Below are positions 24,405-32,242 of a stretch of DNA of 64,000 nt, in pieces. Within the stretch, counting starts at the first letter, position 1. Every line of letters starts with the position of its first letter. The notes beneath the pieces were generated by a model, which was given only the letters and a program-made list of their open reading frames with translations, ran no database searches and had not been told where the DNA came from. This stretch comes from an uncultured Actinomycetes bacterium (lineage in GTDB: Bacteria; Actinomycetota; Actinomycetes; Mycobacteriales; Nakamurellaceae), in NCBI GenBank assembly GCA_937926105.1, contig CALANS010000204.1:1-64000 (forward strand), written 5' to 3'. The position numbers were made by a program, and so were the translations under genes.

Positions 24405-25553
24405 TCAGCGATCCCGGAAGGCACCATCGGCCGGGGCCACCGCGCGCAGGTCGGGAGTCGGAATGCCGTAGCTCGCCGCCGCGGCGGCGACGGCATCTCC
24501 GACCTCCGGCACCCGATCGGCGGGCACCAGGGCGATCACCGAGCCGCCGAATCCGCCACCCACCATGCGCGCGCCGAGCGCGCCGGCCCGCTGCGCGGCC
24601 TCGGCGGCCACGTCCAGTTCCAGGCACGACACCTGGAAGTCGTCCCGCAGCGACGCATGGCAGGCCGACAACTCCGGGCCGACCTCGGCGAGCCGCCCGG
24701 CACGCAGCAGTCGCACCACGCGGCGTACCCGCTCGTTCTCGGTGACCACGTGCCGCACCCGGCGGCGCAACGTCGCGTCGGTCAGTCGGCCGAGCGCGCG
24801 GTCCAGGTCGGTCGGACCGAGCTGCGACAGGAACTCGACACCCAGTGCGCGGGCGGCGGTCTCGCACTCTGCGCGGCGCTGCGCGTACTCGCCGTCGGCC
24901 AGCGAGTGATGGACCCGGGTGTTGATCACCAGCGCCCGCAGCCCCCGTCCGGCCGGGTCGAACGGGACCTGCTCGATGCGATCTGCCCGCACATCGAAGA
25001 ACAGCGCGTGCCCGGCGGTGGTCGCGGCGGCGGCCATCTGGTCCATCAGCCCGCACGGGACCCCGACGAAGTCGTTCTCCCCCCGCTGCGCCGCCCGGGC
25101 GATGTCTTCGGGCGACAGGCCCAGGTTCAAGAACTCCGAGACCGCCAGTCCCACGGCGCATTCCACCGCGGCCGAGGAGGACAGCCCGGCCCCGGAGGGC
25201 ACCGCTGAGTCCAGCGCCACATCCAGCGGCGGGATGTCGTGTCCGGCCTCGCGCAGCGACCACAGCACCCCCAGCGGATAGGCCTGCCAGCCGCGCGCCG
25301 CGTCAGCGCCGGGGCGCAGCTCGTCCTGTTCCGCGGTGATCACCTCGGCGTGCCGCTGGGCCGACGTGATCCGGAACCCGGCCGTGTCGCCCGGCCCGAT
25401 GGCCACCGCCGCGCGGGAGTCGATGGCGAACGGAAGCACCAGCCCGCCGTTGTAATCGGTGTGCTCGCCGATTAGATTGACCCGCCCCGGTGCCGACCAC
25501 ACGCCCGCGGGCCGGGTTCCGAACCGGGAGTAGAACAGCGCCGCTGCGGTCAC
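24405..25553 (-). CDS. galK: Galactokinase
   Basis: Galactokinase phosphorylates alpha-D-galactose at C1 with ATP, the entry step of the Leloir pathway. The 382-residue protein has the GHMP kinase signatures: PGRVNLIGEHTDYNGG near the N terminus, the ATP loop SGAGLSSSAAVE and the C-terminal RMVGGGFGGSVIAL. The start is a GTG at 25553 with GGGTGA upstream. It is the last gene of deoR-galT-galE-galK, 28 bases after galE. Length and motifs match the family. Confidence 0.97.
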   Translation of the reverse strand: MTAAALFYSRFGTRPAGVWSAPGRVNLIGEHTDYNGGLVLPFAIDSRAAVAIGPGDTAGFRITSAQRHAEVITAEQDELRPGADAARGWQAYPLGVLWSLREAGHDIPPLDVALDSAVPSGAGLSSSAAVECAVGLAVSEFLNLGLSPEDIARAAQRGENDFVGVPCGLMDQMAAAATTAGHALFFDVRADRIEQVPFDPAGRGLRALVINTRVHHSLADGEYAQRRAECETAARALGVEFLSQLGPTDLDRALGRLTDATLRRRVRHVVTENERVRRVVRLLRAGRLAEVGPELSACHASLRDDFQVSCLELDVAAEAAQRAGALGARMVGGGFGGSVIALVPADRVPEVGDAVAAAAASYGIPTPDLRAVAPADGAFRDR

Positions 25554-25581
25554 CGGTCACCCGCCGGCGTGCGGTGGCCGC

Positions 25582-26574
25582 TCATCTCCCGGCGAATTCC
25601 CAGGCGTCGCGCACCATGTCGGCCAGGCCCAGCTCCGGCCGCCAGCCCAGCTCCGCGGCGGCGCGGTCCGCGGACGCGACCAGCCGCACCGGATCACCGG
25701 CGCGCCGCGGCCCCACGGAGGCGGGCACCGGCGTGCCCGTCACCTGCTCGATGGTTCCCAGCACCTGCCGGACGGAAAACCCGTCACCACTGCCCAGGTT
25801 GCAGATCAGATGCCGGCCTGCCGCGGCGGCGCCGAGCGCCAGCACGTGGGCCCGGGCCAGATCCGTCACGTGCACGTAGTCGCGGATCGGGGTGCCGTCG
25901 GGGGTGGGCCAGTCGTCACCAAAGATGGTCAGGGGACCGCGCCGGCCGGCGGCCGCGTCCAGCGCCAGCGGGATCAGGTGGGTCTCGGTGCCGTGCCGCT
26001 CCCCGGCGCCCCAGGCCGCGCCGGCGACGTTGAAGTAGCGCAGGCTCACCGCCCCCAGCCCCGTGGCCGCGCATTCCCCGGTGAGCATCATGTCCACGGC
26101 GAGCTTGCTGGCACCGTAGGGGTTGGTAGGCCGCGGCGGCACGTCCTCGGTGATGGGCATCGCCTCCGGTTCGCCGTACACGGCGGCGGTGGAGGAGAAC
26201 ACCAGCCGGGGCACATGATGCTCGGCGACGGCGTCCAGCAGCGCGCGGGTGCCACACACGTTGGTGCGCCAATACATCGCCGGGTTGGTGCCGGATTCGC
26301 CCACCAGCGACTTGGCGGCGAAGTGCAGCACCGCATCGAAGCTGCCACGGGAGAGCACGTCACCGGCGGCGCCGATGTCCGCGCGGACCAGTTCCACCCC
26401 GTCCGGGACGGCGTCCGCGTGGCCGGTGGAGCAGTCGTCCAGCACGACGACCCGGTGCCCCTCGGAGCGCAACAGGCGGGTGACGACCGAGCCGATGTAG
26501 CCGGCGCCGCCGGCCACTAGCACCGTCATCGCCTCGCGCGCCGCAGCGTCGGCCTGGTCCGCCGGATCAGTCAC
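25582..26574 (-). CDS. galE: UDP-glucose 4-epimerase
   Basis: GalE interconverts UDP-galactose and UDP-glucose using bound NAD. It has VLVAGGAGYIGS, catalytic Ser in VFSSTAAVYG and Tyr-Lys in NPYGASK, and NVAGAAWGA. Two starts are possible. The GTG at 26574 overlaps the galT stop and has GAGAGGTGA at good spacing, which favours coupled translation and gives 330 residues. The ATG at 26529 gives the canonical N terminus (MTVLVAGG) but has no well-spaced ribosome site. I chose the GTG because of the ribosome site; the functional domain is the same. Confidence 0.95.
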   Translation of the reverse strand: MTDPADQADAAAREAMTVLVAGGAGYIGSVVTRLLRSEGHRVVVLDDCSTGHADAVPDGVELVRADIGAAGDVLSRGSFDAVLHFAAKSLVGESGTNPAMYWRTNVCGTRALLDAVAEHHVPRLVFSSTAAVYGEPEAMPITEDVPPRPTNPYGASKLAVDMMLTGECAATGLGAVSLRYFNVAGAAWGAGERHGTETHLIPLALDAAAGRRGPLTIFGDDWPTPDGTPIRDYVHVTDLARAHVLALGAAAAGRHLICNLGSGDGFSVRQVLGTIEQVTGTPVPASVGPRRAGDPVRLVASADRAAAELGWRPELGLADMVRDAWEFAGR

Positions 26575-27656
26575 ACCGTCACCTCTCGCAGTCGCTGAGC
26601 GGCCGCCTCCGGAGCAATGTCGTTGACGAAGGCGCCCATCGCCGACTCCGATCCTGCCAGGTACTTGATCTTCCCACGGGCGCGCCGGATCGAGAACAAC
26701 CGCAGGTGCAGCCAGAAGTCCGCCCGGCCGGTGCGCACCGGCGCCTGATGCCAGGCCGTGATGGACGGCAGCGTGTCGTCGAACACCCCCTCCATCCGGC
26801 GCAGCACCTCCCGGTAGACCGGCACGAACGCCGCGCGCTGCACGTCGTCCAGCGCCGGCAGGTCGGGCGCCCGCCGGCGGGGATAGAGGTGCACCTCGAT
26901 CGGCCAGCGCGCCGCGAACGGCACGAACGCGATCCATTGCTCGTTGCCCGCGACCACCCGTGGACCGGTCGACTCGCGCTGCAACAGGTCGCCGAACAGG
27001 TTGCTACCGTGCGAGTGTCGGTGCCGCGCGACCTGCGCCAGCATGTGCGTGGTGACGGGCGTGACGAACGGGTAGCCGTAGATTTGGCCGTGCGGATGCT
27101 CCAACGTCACCCCGATCTCCAGGCCGCGATTCTCGAAGCAGAACACCTGCTCGATCCCGGGAAGGGCGCCCAGTTCGCGGGTGCGGTCGGTCCACACCTC
27201 CAGCACCGTGCGGATGCGGGACTCCGGCAGCATCGACATGCTGGCCCGGTGGTCGGCGGTGAAGCACACCACCTCGCAGCGCCCGGTGCCGGGCTGCGGC
27301 TGGAACGGGTCCAGCGCCCGGGTGGCCGGCCCGGACCCGGCGAAGGAGGGGAATCGGTTCTCGAAGACCACCACGTCGTAATCCGGTGACGGGATCTCGG
27401 TCAGCTTCTCGGGGGTGGACGGGCACAACGGGCAGGCATCGGCCGGCGGCCGGTAGGTGCGGGTCTGGCGGTGGCTGGCGATGCTGACCCATTCCCCGGC
27501 GAGCTCGTCCAGACGGGTCTGCGAGGTGTGCTGTACCGGCGGGAGGTCCCGGCTGTCGTGCAGCACCCGGACCCGGTCCGGCCGCTCGTCGAAGTAGATC
27601 AATTCGCGGCCATCGGCGAGAGAGGTCGCTCGCCGATGCAGCAGGCCGTCGGTCAT
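26571..27656 (-). CDS. galT: Galactose-1-phosphate uridylyltransferase
   Basis: GalT exchanges UMP between UDP-glucose and galactose-1-phosphate. The 361-residue protein shows the HIT-superfamily active site in LEHPHGQIYGYPF with the nucleophilic His, and zinc-site-like cysteines in ACPLCPS. The ATG at 27656 is preferred because the open frame upstream lies in the adjacent regulator. It follows the DeoR gene by 19 bases and overlaps galE. The order galT-galE-galK in one unit under a DeoR gene indicates coordinated galactose induction. Confidence 0.96.
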   Translation of the reverse strand: MTDGLLHRRATSLADGRELIYFDERPDRVRVLHDSRDLPPVQHTSQTRLDELAGEWVSIASHRQTRTYRPPADACPLCPSTPEKLTEIPSPDYDVVVFENRFPSFAGSGPATRALDPFQPQPGTGRCEVVCFTADHRASMSMLPESRIRTVLEVWTDRTRELGALPGIEQVFCFENRGLEIGVTLEHPHGQIYGYPFVTPVTTHMLAQVARHRHSHGSNLFGDLLQRESTGPRVVAGNEQWIAFVPFAARWPIEVHLYPRRRAPDLPALDDVQRAAFVPVYREVLRRMEGVFDDTLPSITAWHQAPVRTGRADFWLHLRLFSIRRARGKIKYLAGSESAMGAFVNDIAPEAAAQRLREVTV

Positions 27657-27675
27657 GCAGCGCCCCCGTGGCCGA

Positions 27676-28494
27676 TCACGCCCGCCACGCCCGCTTCGGC
27701 TCGGAGTCTTCCGCGAGGATGACCTGGCCGACGGCATCGCGTACCGCCGCCTGCGCGATCGGGTCCAGATCGGTATCGGTCACCAGCACGTCGACATCGC
27801 GGAGTTCGGCGAACGACGACAGCCCCACGACGCCCCACTTGGTGTGGTCGGCGACCACGACCACCTTGTGCGCCGAGTGGATGAACTGCCGATTTGTCTC
27901 CGACTCGGCCAGGTTGGGGGTCGTCAGGCCAGCATCCGCGTCCATGCCGTGACATCCGATGAACAGCATGTCGACATGCAGCGAGCGGATGGCACGCTCG
28001 GCCACCGGCCCGACCAGCGCGTCCGACGGGGTGCGCACCCCACCGGTGAGGACCACCGTGCGGCGGCCGGTGGTATCGGAGCTGAGCAGGTCGGCGATGC
28101 GCATCGAATTGGTCACGACGGTGAGATCCGGAATGGCGAGTAGGTGATTGGCCAGCGACCAGGTGGTCGTGCCCGCCGAGAGCGCGATGGCGCTGCCCGG
28201 CTTGGCCAGCGCGGCCGCGGCCTGTGCGATGGCGGCCTTCTCGGACAGCTCGCGGGAGGACTTGACCTCGAAACTGGGCTCGTCACTGGTGGGGTTGTCC
28301 CGCAGGGTGGCGCCACCGTGCACCTTTTCGATCAGGCCCTGCCCGGCCAGCACATCCAGATCGCGGCGCACCGTCATGTCGGAGACCTGCAGCATGACCG
28401 TCAGGTCGTGCACCCGTGCCGCCCGGTCCGTGCGCAGGCGTTCCAGGATCAGTTCCTGACGCTGCCGGGCCAGAATGGGTTTCTCGTGCCCCAC
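27676..28494 (-). CDS. DeoR family transcriptional regulator of the gal operon
   Basis: This 272-residue regulator has a DeoR winged helix (ILERLRTDRAARVHDLTVMLQVSDMTVRRDLDVL) and a sugar-phosphate-isomerase-like DeoRC domain with SAGTTTWSLANHL and the metal/effector region HGMDADAGLTTPN. DeoR proteins usually respond to a phosphorylated sugar, here plausibly galactose-1-phosphate or tagatose-type intermediates. The GTG at 28494 is chosen for the GGGAGG seven bases upstream; the longer open frame is low-complexity. It is first in the gal operon and divergent from the sugar importer. Confidence 0.92.
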   Translation of the reverse strand: MGHEKPILARQRQELILERLRTDRAARVHDLTVMLQVSDMTVRRDLDVLAGQGLIEKVHGGATLRDNPTSDEPSFEVKSSRELSEKAAIAQAAAALAKPGSAIALSAGTTTWSLANHLLAIPDLTVVTNSMRIADLLSSDTTGRRTVVLTGGVRTPSDALVGPVAERAIRSLHVDMLFIGCHGMDADAGLTTPNLAESETNRQFIHSAHKVVVVADHTKWGVVGLSSFAELRDVDVLVTDTDLDPIAQAAVRDAVGQVILAEDSEPKRAWRA

Positions 28495-28804
28495 GTCATG
28501 CCTCCCGTCCGGGTCGTCCGGACCATTGGTCGGCCGAGGTGCCATCGGCCGGCAGCGGAGCAGCCGCCGGCGGCGGCCCCCGCCGAACCTTACATGAAAC
28601 AACAGACTCGATCACTCTAGGCGTGCGCGCAACCCCTCGTCGCTGTGGCGGATCCATTGGCAGACGCGCCGATATTTCCGGGAGAGATTGCGGTGTGAGG
28701 CTTGACAGGGGCAGCGGGGCGGGACTCTACTTGTGACGAATCGTGTGCCATTGCGATCGATCATGTTTGATTGCTGCGTGCCCGCAGCCGAGTGGGAGGT
28801 CCCC
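28495..28804. promoter_or_regulatory. Divergent control region gal operon / sugar importer
   Basis: The 310-base gap holds no gene. Toward the importer, TTGACA (28702-28707), 18 bases and TCTACT (28726-28731) form a likely promoter. Downstream, 28753-28774 is an imperfect dyad with arms GCGATCGA and TTGATTGC (6 of 8 paired), in the leader, a possible operator. The ribosome site GGGAGGT precedes the ATG at 28805. I could not define a minus-strand promoter for the regulator. Confidence 0.5.
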
Positions 28805-30292
28805 ATGAGCAAGAAGCAGCGCCCCGTCGAGGGATCGTCGCGGGAGTTGGACCGCCGGGCGGTGCTGAAGGGATTCGCGGGGGTGGCGGCGTTCGCGGCG
28901 CTGCCGTTGGCGCTGGATGCCTGCTCCAGCGGCTCGGGCGGGGCGGGCACCACGGGGGCGGGCACGTCCGGGCCGGGCGCATCCGGCACCGGAAGCAGTC
29001 CGGCGTCGAGCGCCGGCGGCGGGACCTCCAGCGCCGCCGGCGGAACCGGCAGTTCCGTCACCGCCCCTAGCGCGTCCGCATCGGGTGGTGGCGGTGCCTC
29101 TGGCTCGGTCAGCGTTCCCAAGGTCAGCGGCACACTGACCATCGGGTCGAACTACTCGGACGCGGGGGTGAAGAAGGCCTTCGGCGACGTGGCCACCGCG
29201 TTCGGCAACGCCAGCGGCGCGAGCGTGACGGTCAACACCGTCGATCACAACACGTTCCAGAACAAGATCCAGCAGTACCTGCAGGGCACCCCGGACGACG
29301 TGTTCAGTTGGTTCGCCGGGTACCGCATGCAGTTCTTCGCGGCGCAGGGCCTCGTCTCGCCGATCGACGACGTGTGGGACAAGATCGGCGGCAACTTCTC
29401 CGACGCGGCCAAGGCGGTATCCAAGGGCGCCGACGGGCACTACTACTTCGTGCCGATCTACAACTATCCGTGGGTGATGAACTACCGCAAGAGCGTATTC
29501 GACGAGCACGGCTACCAGATCCCGGCGACCTGGGACGACCTGATCGCGCTGTGCGAGAAGATGAAGACCGACGGGCTGGTGCCCATCTCCTGGACGGACA
29601 AGGATGGCTGGCCCGCCATGGGCACGTTCGACATCCTGAACATGCGAATGAACGGGTATCAGTTCCACGTGGACCTGATGGCGCACAAGGAGTCCTGGGC
29701 GGACCCGAAGGTCGTCGCGGTCTTCGACCAGTGGCGCAAGCTCACCCCGTACTACCAGACCGGAGCGAACGGCCGGACCTGGGAGGAAGCGGCGCAGGAC
29801 CTGCAGAACAAGAAGACCGGCATGATGTTCATCGGCGCCGGACAGGCCGGACAGCAGTTCTCCAAGGAAAACCTCCCGGACCTGCACTTCTTCCCCTTCC
29901 CGGCGATCAACTCGCAGTACGGAACGGATTCCATCGATGCCCCGATGGACGGCTTCATGATGTCCAAGGCGCCCAAGAACAAAGAGGCAGCCACCGCGTT
30001 CCTGGAGTTCCTGGGCACGCCGCACGCCGAGTCGATCTACCTGGCCTCCGATCCCACCGATGTCGGTGTGGCGACGGATTATGACCAGAGCACCTACAAC
30101 GCGCTACAAAAGGCGTCGGCCGAACTCATCGGCAAGACCGCGCACATTGCGCAATTCCTGGACCGGGACACCCGGCCGGACTTCGCCTACCCGATCGTGC
30201 AGAACGCGCTGCAGTCGTTCATCACCAACCAGGACTCCCAGGCCGTGTGCCAGCAGTTGGAGACCCAGGCCAAGGCCGTCTTCGCCAGCTGA
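28805..30292 (+). CDS. Sugar ABC transporter substrate-binding lipoprotein (SBP_bac_1)
   Basis: This 495-residue extracellular binding protein belongs to the CUT1 carbohydrate family. The start at 28805 follows GGGAGGT. The N terminus RELDRRAVLKGFAG with a hydrophobic stretch and LDACSS is a Tat-like lipoprotein signal. A Gly/Ser/Thr linker of about 70 residues follows, then a maltose-binding-like domain starting at GTLTIGSNYSDAG. Its operon of permeases sits between the gal operon and two galactosidases. The likely ligands are galacto-oligosaccharides such as melibiose, raffinose or galactobiose. This is inferred from context. Confidence 0.93.
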   Translation: MSKKQRPVEGSSRELDRRAVLKGFAGVAAFAALPLALDACSSGSGGAGTTGAGTSGPGASGTGSSPASSAGGGTSSAAGGTGSSVTAPSASASGGGGASGSVSVPKVSGTLTIGSNYSDAGVKKAFGDVATAFGNASGASVTVNTVDHNTFQNKIQQYLQGTPDDVFSWFAGYRMQFFAAQGLVSPIDDVWDKIGGNFSDAAKAVSKGADGHYYFVPIYNYPWVMNYRKSVFDEHGYQIPATWDDLIALCEKMKTDGLVPISWTDKDGWPAMGTFDILNMRMNGYQFHVDLMAHKESWADPKVVAVFDQWRKLTPYYQTGANGRTWEEAAQDLQNKKTGMMFIGAGQAGQQFSKENLPDLHFFPFPAINSQYGTDSIDAPMDGFMMSKAPKNKEAATAFLEFLGTPHAESIYLASDPTDVGVATDYDQSTYNALQKASAELIGKTAHIAQFLDRDTRPDFAYPIVQNALQSFITNQDSQAVCQQLETQAKAVFAS

Positions 30293-30313
30293 GCCGGCGA
30301 GTACCACAGCGCG

Positions 30314-31261
30314 ATGTCAACGCCGCCGTCGACGGACACACTTCCGGTGACGACAGTCCGCCGGACGCGGGGCGGCCGGATGCGCCGCCTCACCCGCCGG
30401 GACTCGGTGGTGCTCGGCCTGATGCTGGGCATCCCGCTGCTGATCGACCTGGCGTTCATCTGGGGTCCGGCGATCGCCAGCGTCTTCCTGTCCTTCACCA
30501 ATGCGCAGGGCGCGCGGGCGGTGGCGTGGATCGGCGGCGAGAACTACCACTTCATGGCCACGGTGGACTACGAGTTCTGGCCGGCCGTCCGGCACAACCT
30601 GCTGTGGCTGGGCGTGTTCATCGTGATCGCCACCCCGTTGGGAATGCTGTTCGCGGTCCTTTTGAACAACAACATCAAGGGCACCAGGATCTACCAGAGC
30701 ATCTTCTTCCTGCCGGTCATGCTCTCGCTGGCCTTGATCGGCATCATCTGGCAGCTGATGTACTCCCCGGACAACGGTCTGATCAACAACATCATCGGAA
30801 AGACGGGCCAGGGCAACCAGATCGACTGGCTCGGTGATCCGCACATCAATCTGTGGGCGGTGCTGGTGGAGGCCACCTGGCGGCAGGCCGGATACGTCAT
30901 GGTGCTCTATCTGGCGGGGCTGAAGGCGGTCGACCCCTCGCTGCAGGAGGCCGCGTCACTGGATGGCGCCAACGCCTGGCAGATGTTCTGGCGGGTGGTA
31001 TTCCCGACCCTGCGACCGATCAACATCGTGATCCTGGTGGTCACCGTGATCGAGTCACTGCGCGCATTCGACCTGGTCTATATCACCAACGGCGGCACCA
31101 ACGGGCTCGAGCTGCTCAGCGCGATCATCACCCAGCAGATCCTGGGAGCCGGCAACAAGATCGGCTACGGATCGGCGATCGGTGTTGTGCTGCTGGTGAT
31201 CTCGCTGGTACCCATCGTGTACTTCCTGACGGTGCAGTTCCGCAAGGAGAAGCAGCCATGA
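30314..31261 (+). CDS. Sugar ABC transporter permease (MalF type)
   Basis: This 315-residue permease of the CUT1 family has an N-terminal Arg-rich stretch (TVRRTRGGRMRRLTRRDS), six predicted helices and the EAA loop EAASLDGANAWQMFWRVVFPTLRP. It pairs with the MalG-type permease, whose start overlaps its stop (ATGA at 31258-31261). It lies 21 bases after the binding protein. Confidence 0.94.
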   Translation: MSTPPSTDTLPVTTVRRTRGGRMRRLTRRDSVVLGLMLGIPLLIDLAFIWGPAIASVFLSFTNAQGARAVAWIGGENYHFMATVDYEFWPAVRHNLLWLGVFIVIATPLGMLFAVLLNNNIKGTRIYQSIFFLPVMLSLALIGIIWQLMYSPDNGLINNIIGKTGQGNQIDWLGDPHINLWAVLVEATWRQAGYVMVLYLAGLKAVDPSLQEAASLDGANAWQMFWRVVFPTLRPINIVILVVTVIESLRAFDLVYITNGGTNGLELLSAIITQQILGAGNKIGYGSAIGVVLLVISLVPIVYFLTVQFRKEKQP

Positions 31262-32172
31262 CGGCCGCCACCGACCGGGCGCCTGCTCCGGCCACCGAGG
31301 TTGTCCACGTGGGTCGGCCGCGCGCCAAGCGCCGCGTCGGCTCCTACGTGTTCCTGACCCTCGCCGCGATCTTCTGGATCGCCCCGGTGCTGTGGACGCT
31401 GTACACCGCCCTCCGGCCGGTGTCCGATACGGACGCGCACGGCTACTTCTCCTGGCCACGGATGCTCACCCTGGAAAACTTCATCAACGCGTGGAACCAG
31501 GGCGACATCATCCACTACTTCCTGAACTCGGTGTACATCACGGTCCCGGCCGTGCTGATCACACTGTTCCTGTCGACCTGCGTTGCCTACGTGGTCTCCC
31601 GGTGGAGCTTCAAGTTCAACCTGGTGATGCTGCTGATCTTCACCGCCGGGAACCTGCTGCCACAGCAGGTGTTCCTGGCACCGCTGTTCAAGGTGTACCT
31701 GGCGATCTCGCTGCCGGACTGGCTGTCCGACTCGGGCAAGCTGTACGACTCGCTGTTCGGTCTGGTGGCCATCAACGTCTCGTTCCAGATGGGCTTCTGC
31801 GTCTTCGTGCTGAGCAACTTCATGAAGACGATTCCGCACGAGATCACCGAGGCCGCGCTGGTAGATGGCGCGTCGGTGTGGACGCAGTACTGGAAGCTGA
31901 CGCTGCCGCTGTGCCGACCCGCGCTGGCCGCGATGGCCACGTTGCTGACCACGTGGATCTACAACGACTTTTTCTGGGCGGTGGCGCTCATCTCGACCGG
32001 GAGCAAGTACCCGATCACCACGGCGATCTTGAATCTGAAGGGCACCTATGCGGTCAACAACAACCTGTTGGCCGCCGGGGCGATGATCATTGCCATTCCC
32101 ACGCTGGCCGTCTACTTCGCCCTGCAGCGGCAGTTCATCTCCGGGCTCACCCTGGGCAGCACCAAGGCCTGA
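31258..32172 (+). CDS. Sugar ABC transporter permease (MalG type)
   Basis: This 304-residue permease has six predicted helices, the EAA loop EAALVDGASVWTQYWKLTLPLCRP and the C-terminal QRQFISGLTLGSTK tail typical of MalG-type proteins. It ends the importer operon. No ATP-binding gene follows. CUT1 systems of actinomycetes often use one shared ATPase (MsiK type) encoded elsewhere, and this one probably does too. The next gene is convergent. Confidence 0.94.
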   Translation: MTAATDRAPAPATEVVHVGRPRAKRRVGSYVFLTLAAIFWIAPVLWTLYTALRPVSDTDAHGYFSWPRMLTLENFINAWNQGDIIHYFLNSVYITVPAVLITLFLSTCVAYVVSRWSFKFNLVMLLIFTAGNLLPQQVFLAPLFKVYLAISLPDWLSDSGKLYDSLFGLVAINVSFQMGFCVFVLSNFMKTIPHEITEAALVDGASVWTQYWKLTLPLCRPALAAMATLLTTWIYNDFFWAVALISTGSKYPITTAILNLKGTYAVNNNLLAAGAMIIAIPTLAVYFALQRQFISGLTLGSTKA

Positions 32173-32193
32173 GCGGGCGCCGTCCCGCGGCGT

Positions 32194-32242
32194 TACGACG
32201 CGCTGTCCGGGCTGGCTCGTGCCGCTACGACGCGCTGTCCGG
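32194..32242. repeat. 17-bp direct repeat at the GH42 3' end
   Basis: TACGACGCGCTGTCCGG occurs at 32194-32210 and 32226-32242, 32 bases apart. The second copy encodes the stop and last codons of the GH42 gene, the first lies just past the stop. It looks like a short tandem duplication in the convergent gap. No terminator hairpin was recognised there. Confidence 0.75.

Noticed and set aside
28615..28700. A promoter for the DeoR gene on minus.
   Set aside because: Several partial matches to -35 and -10 exist but none has good spacing and quality.
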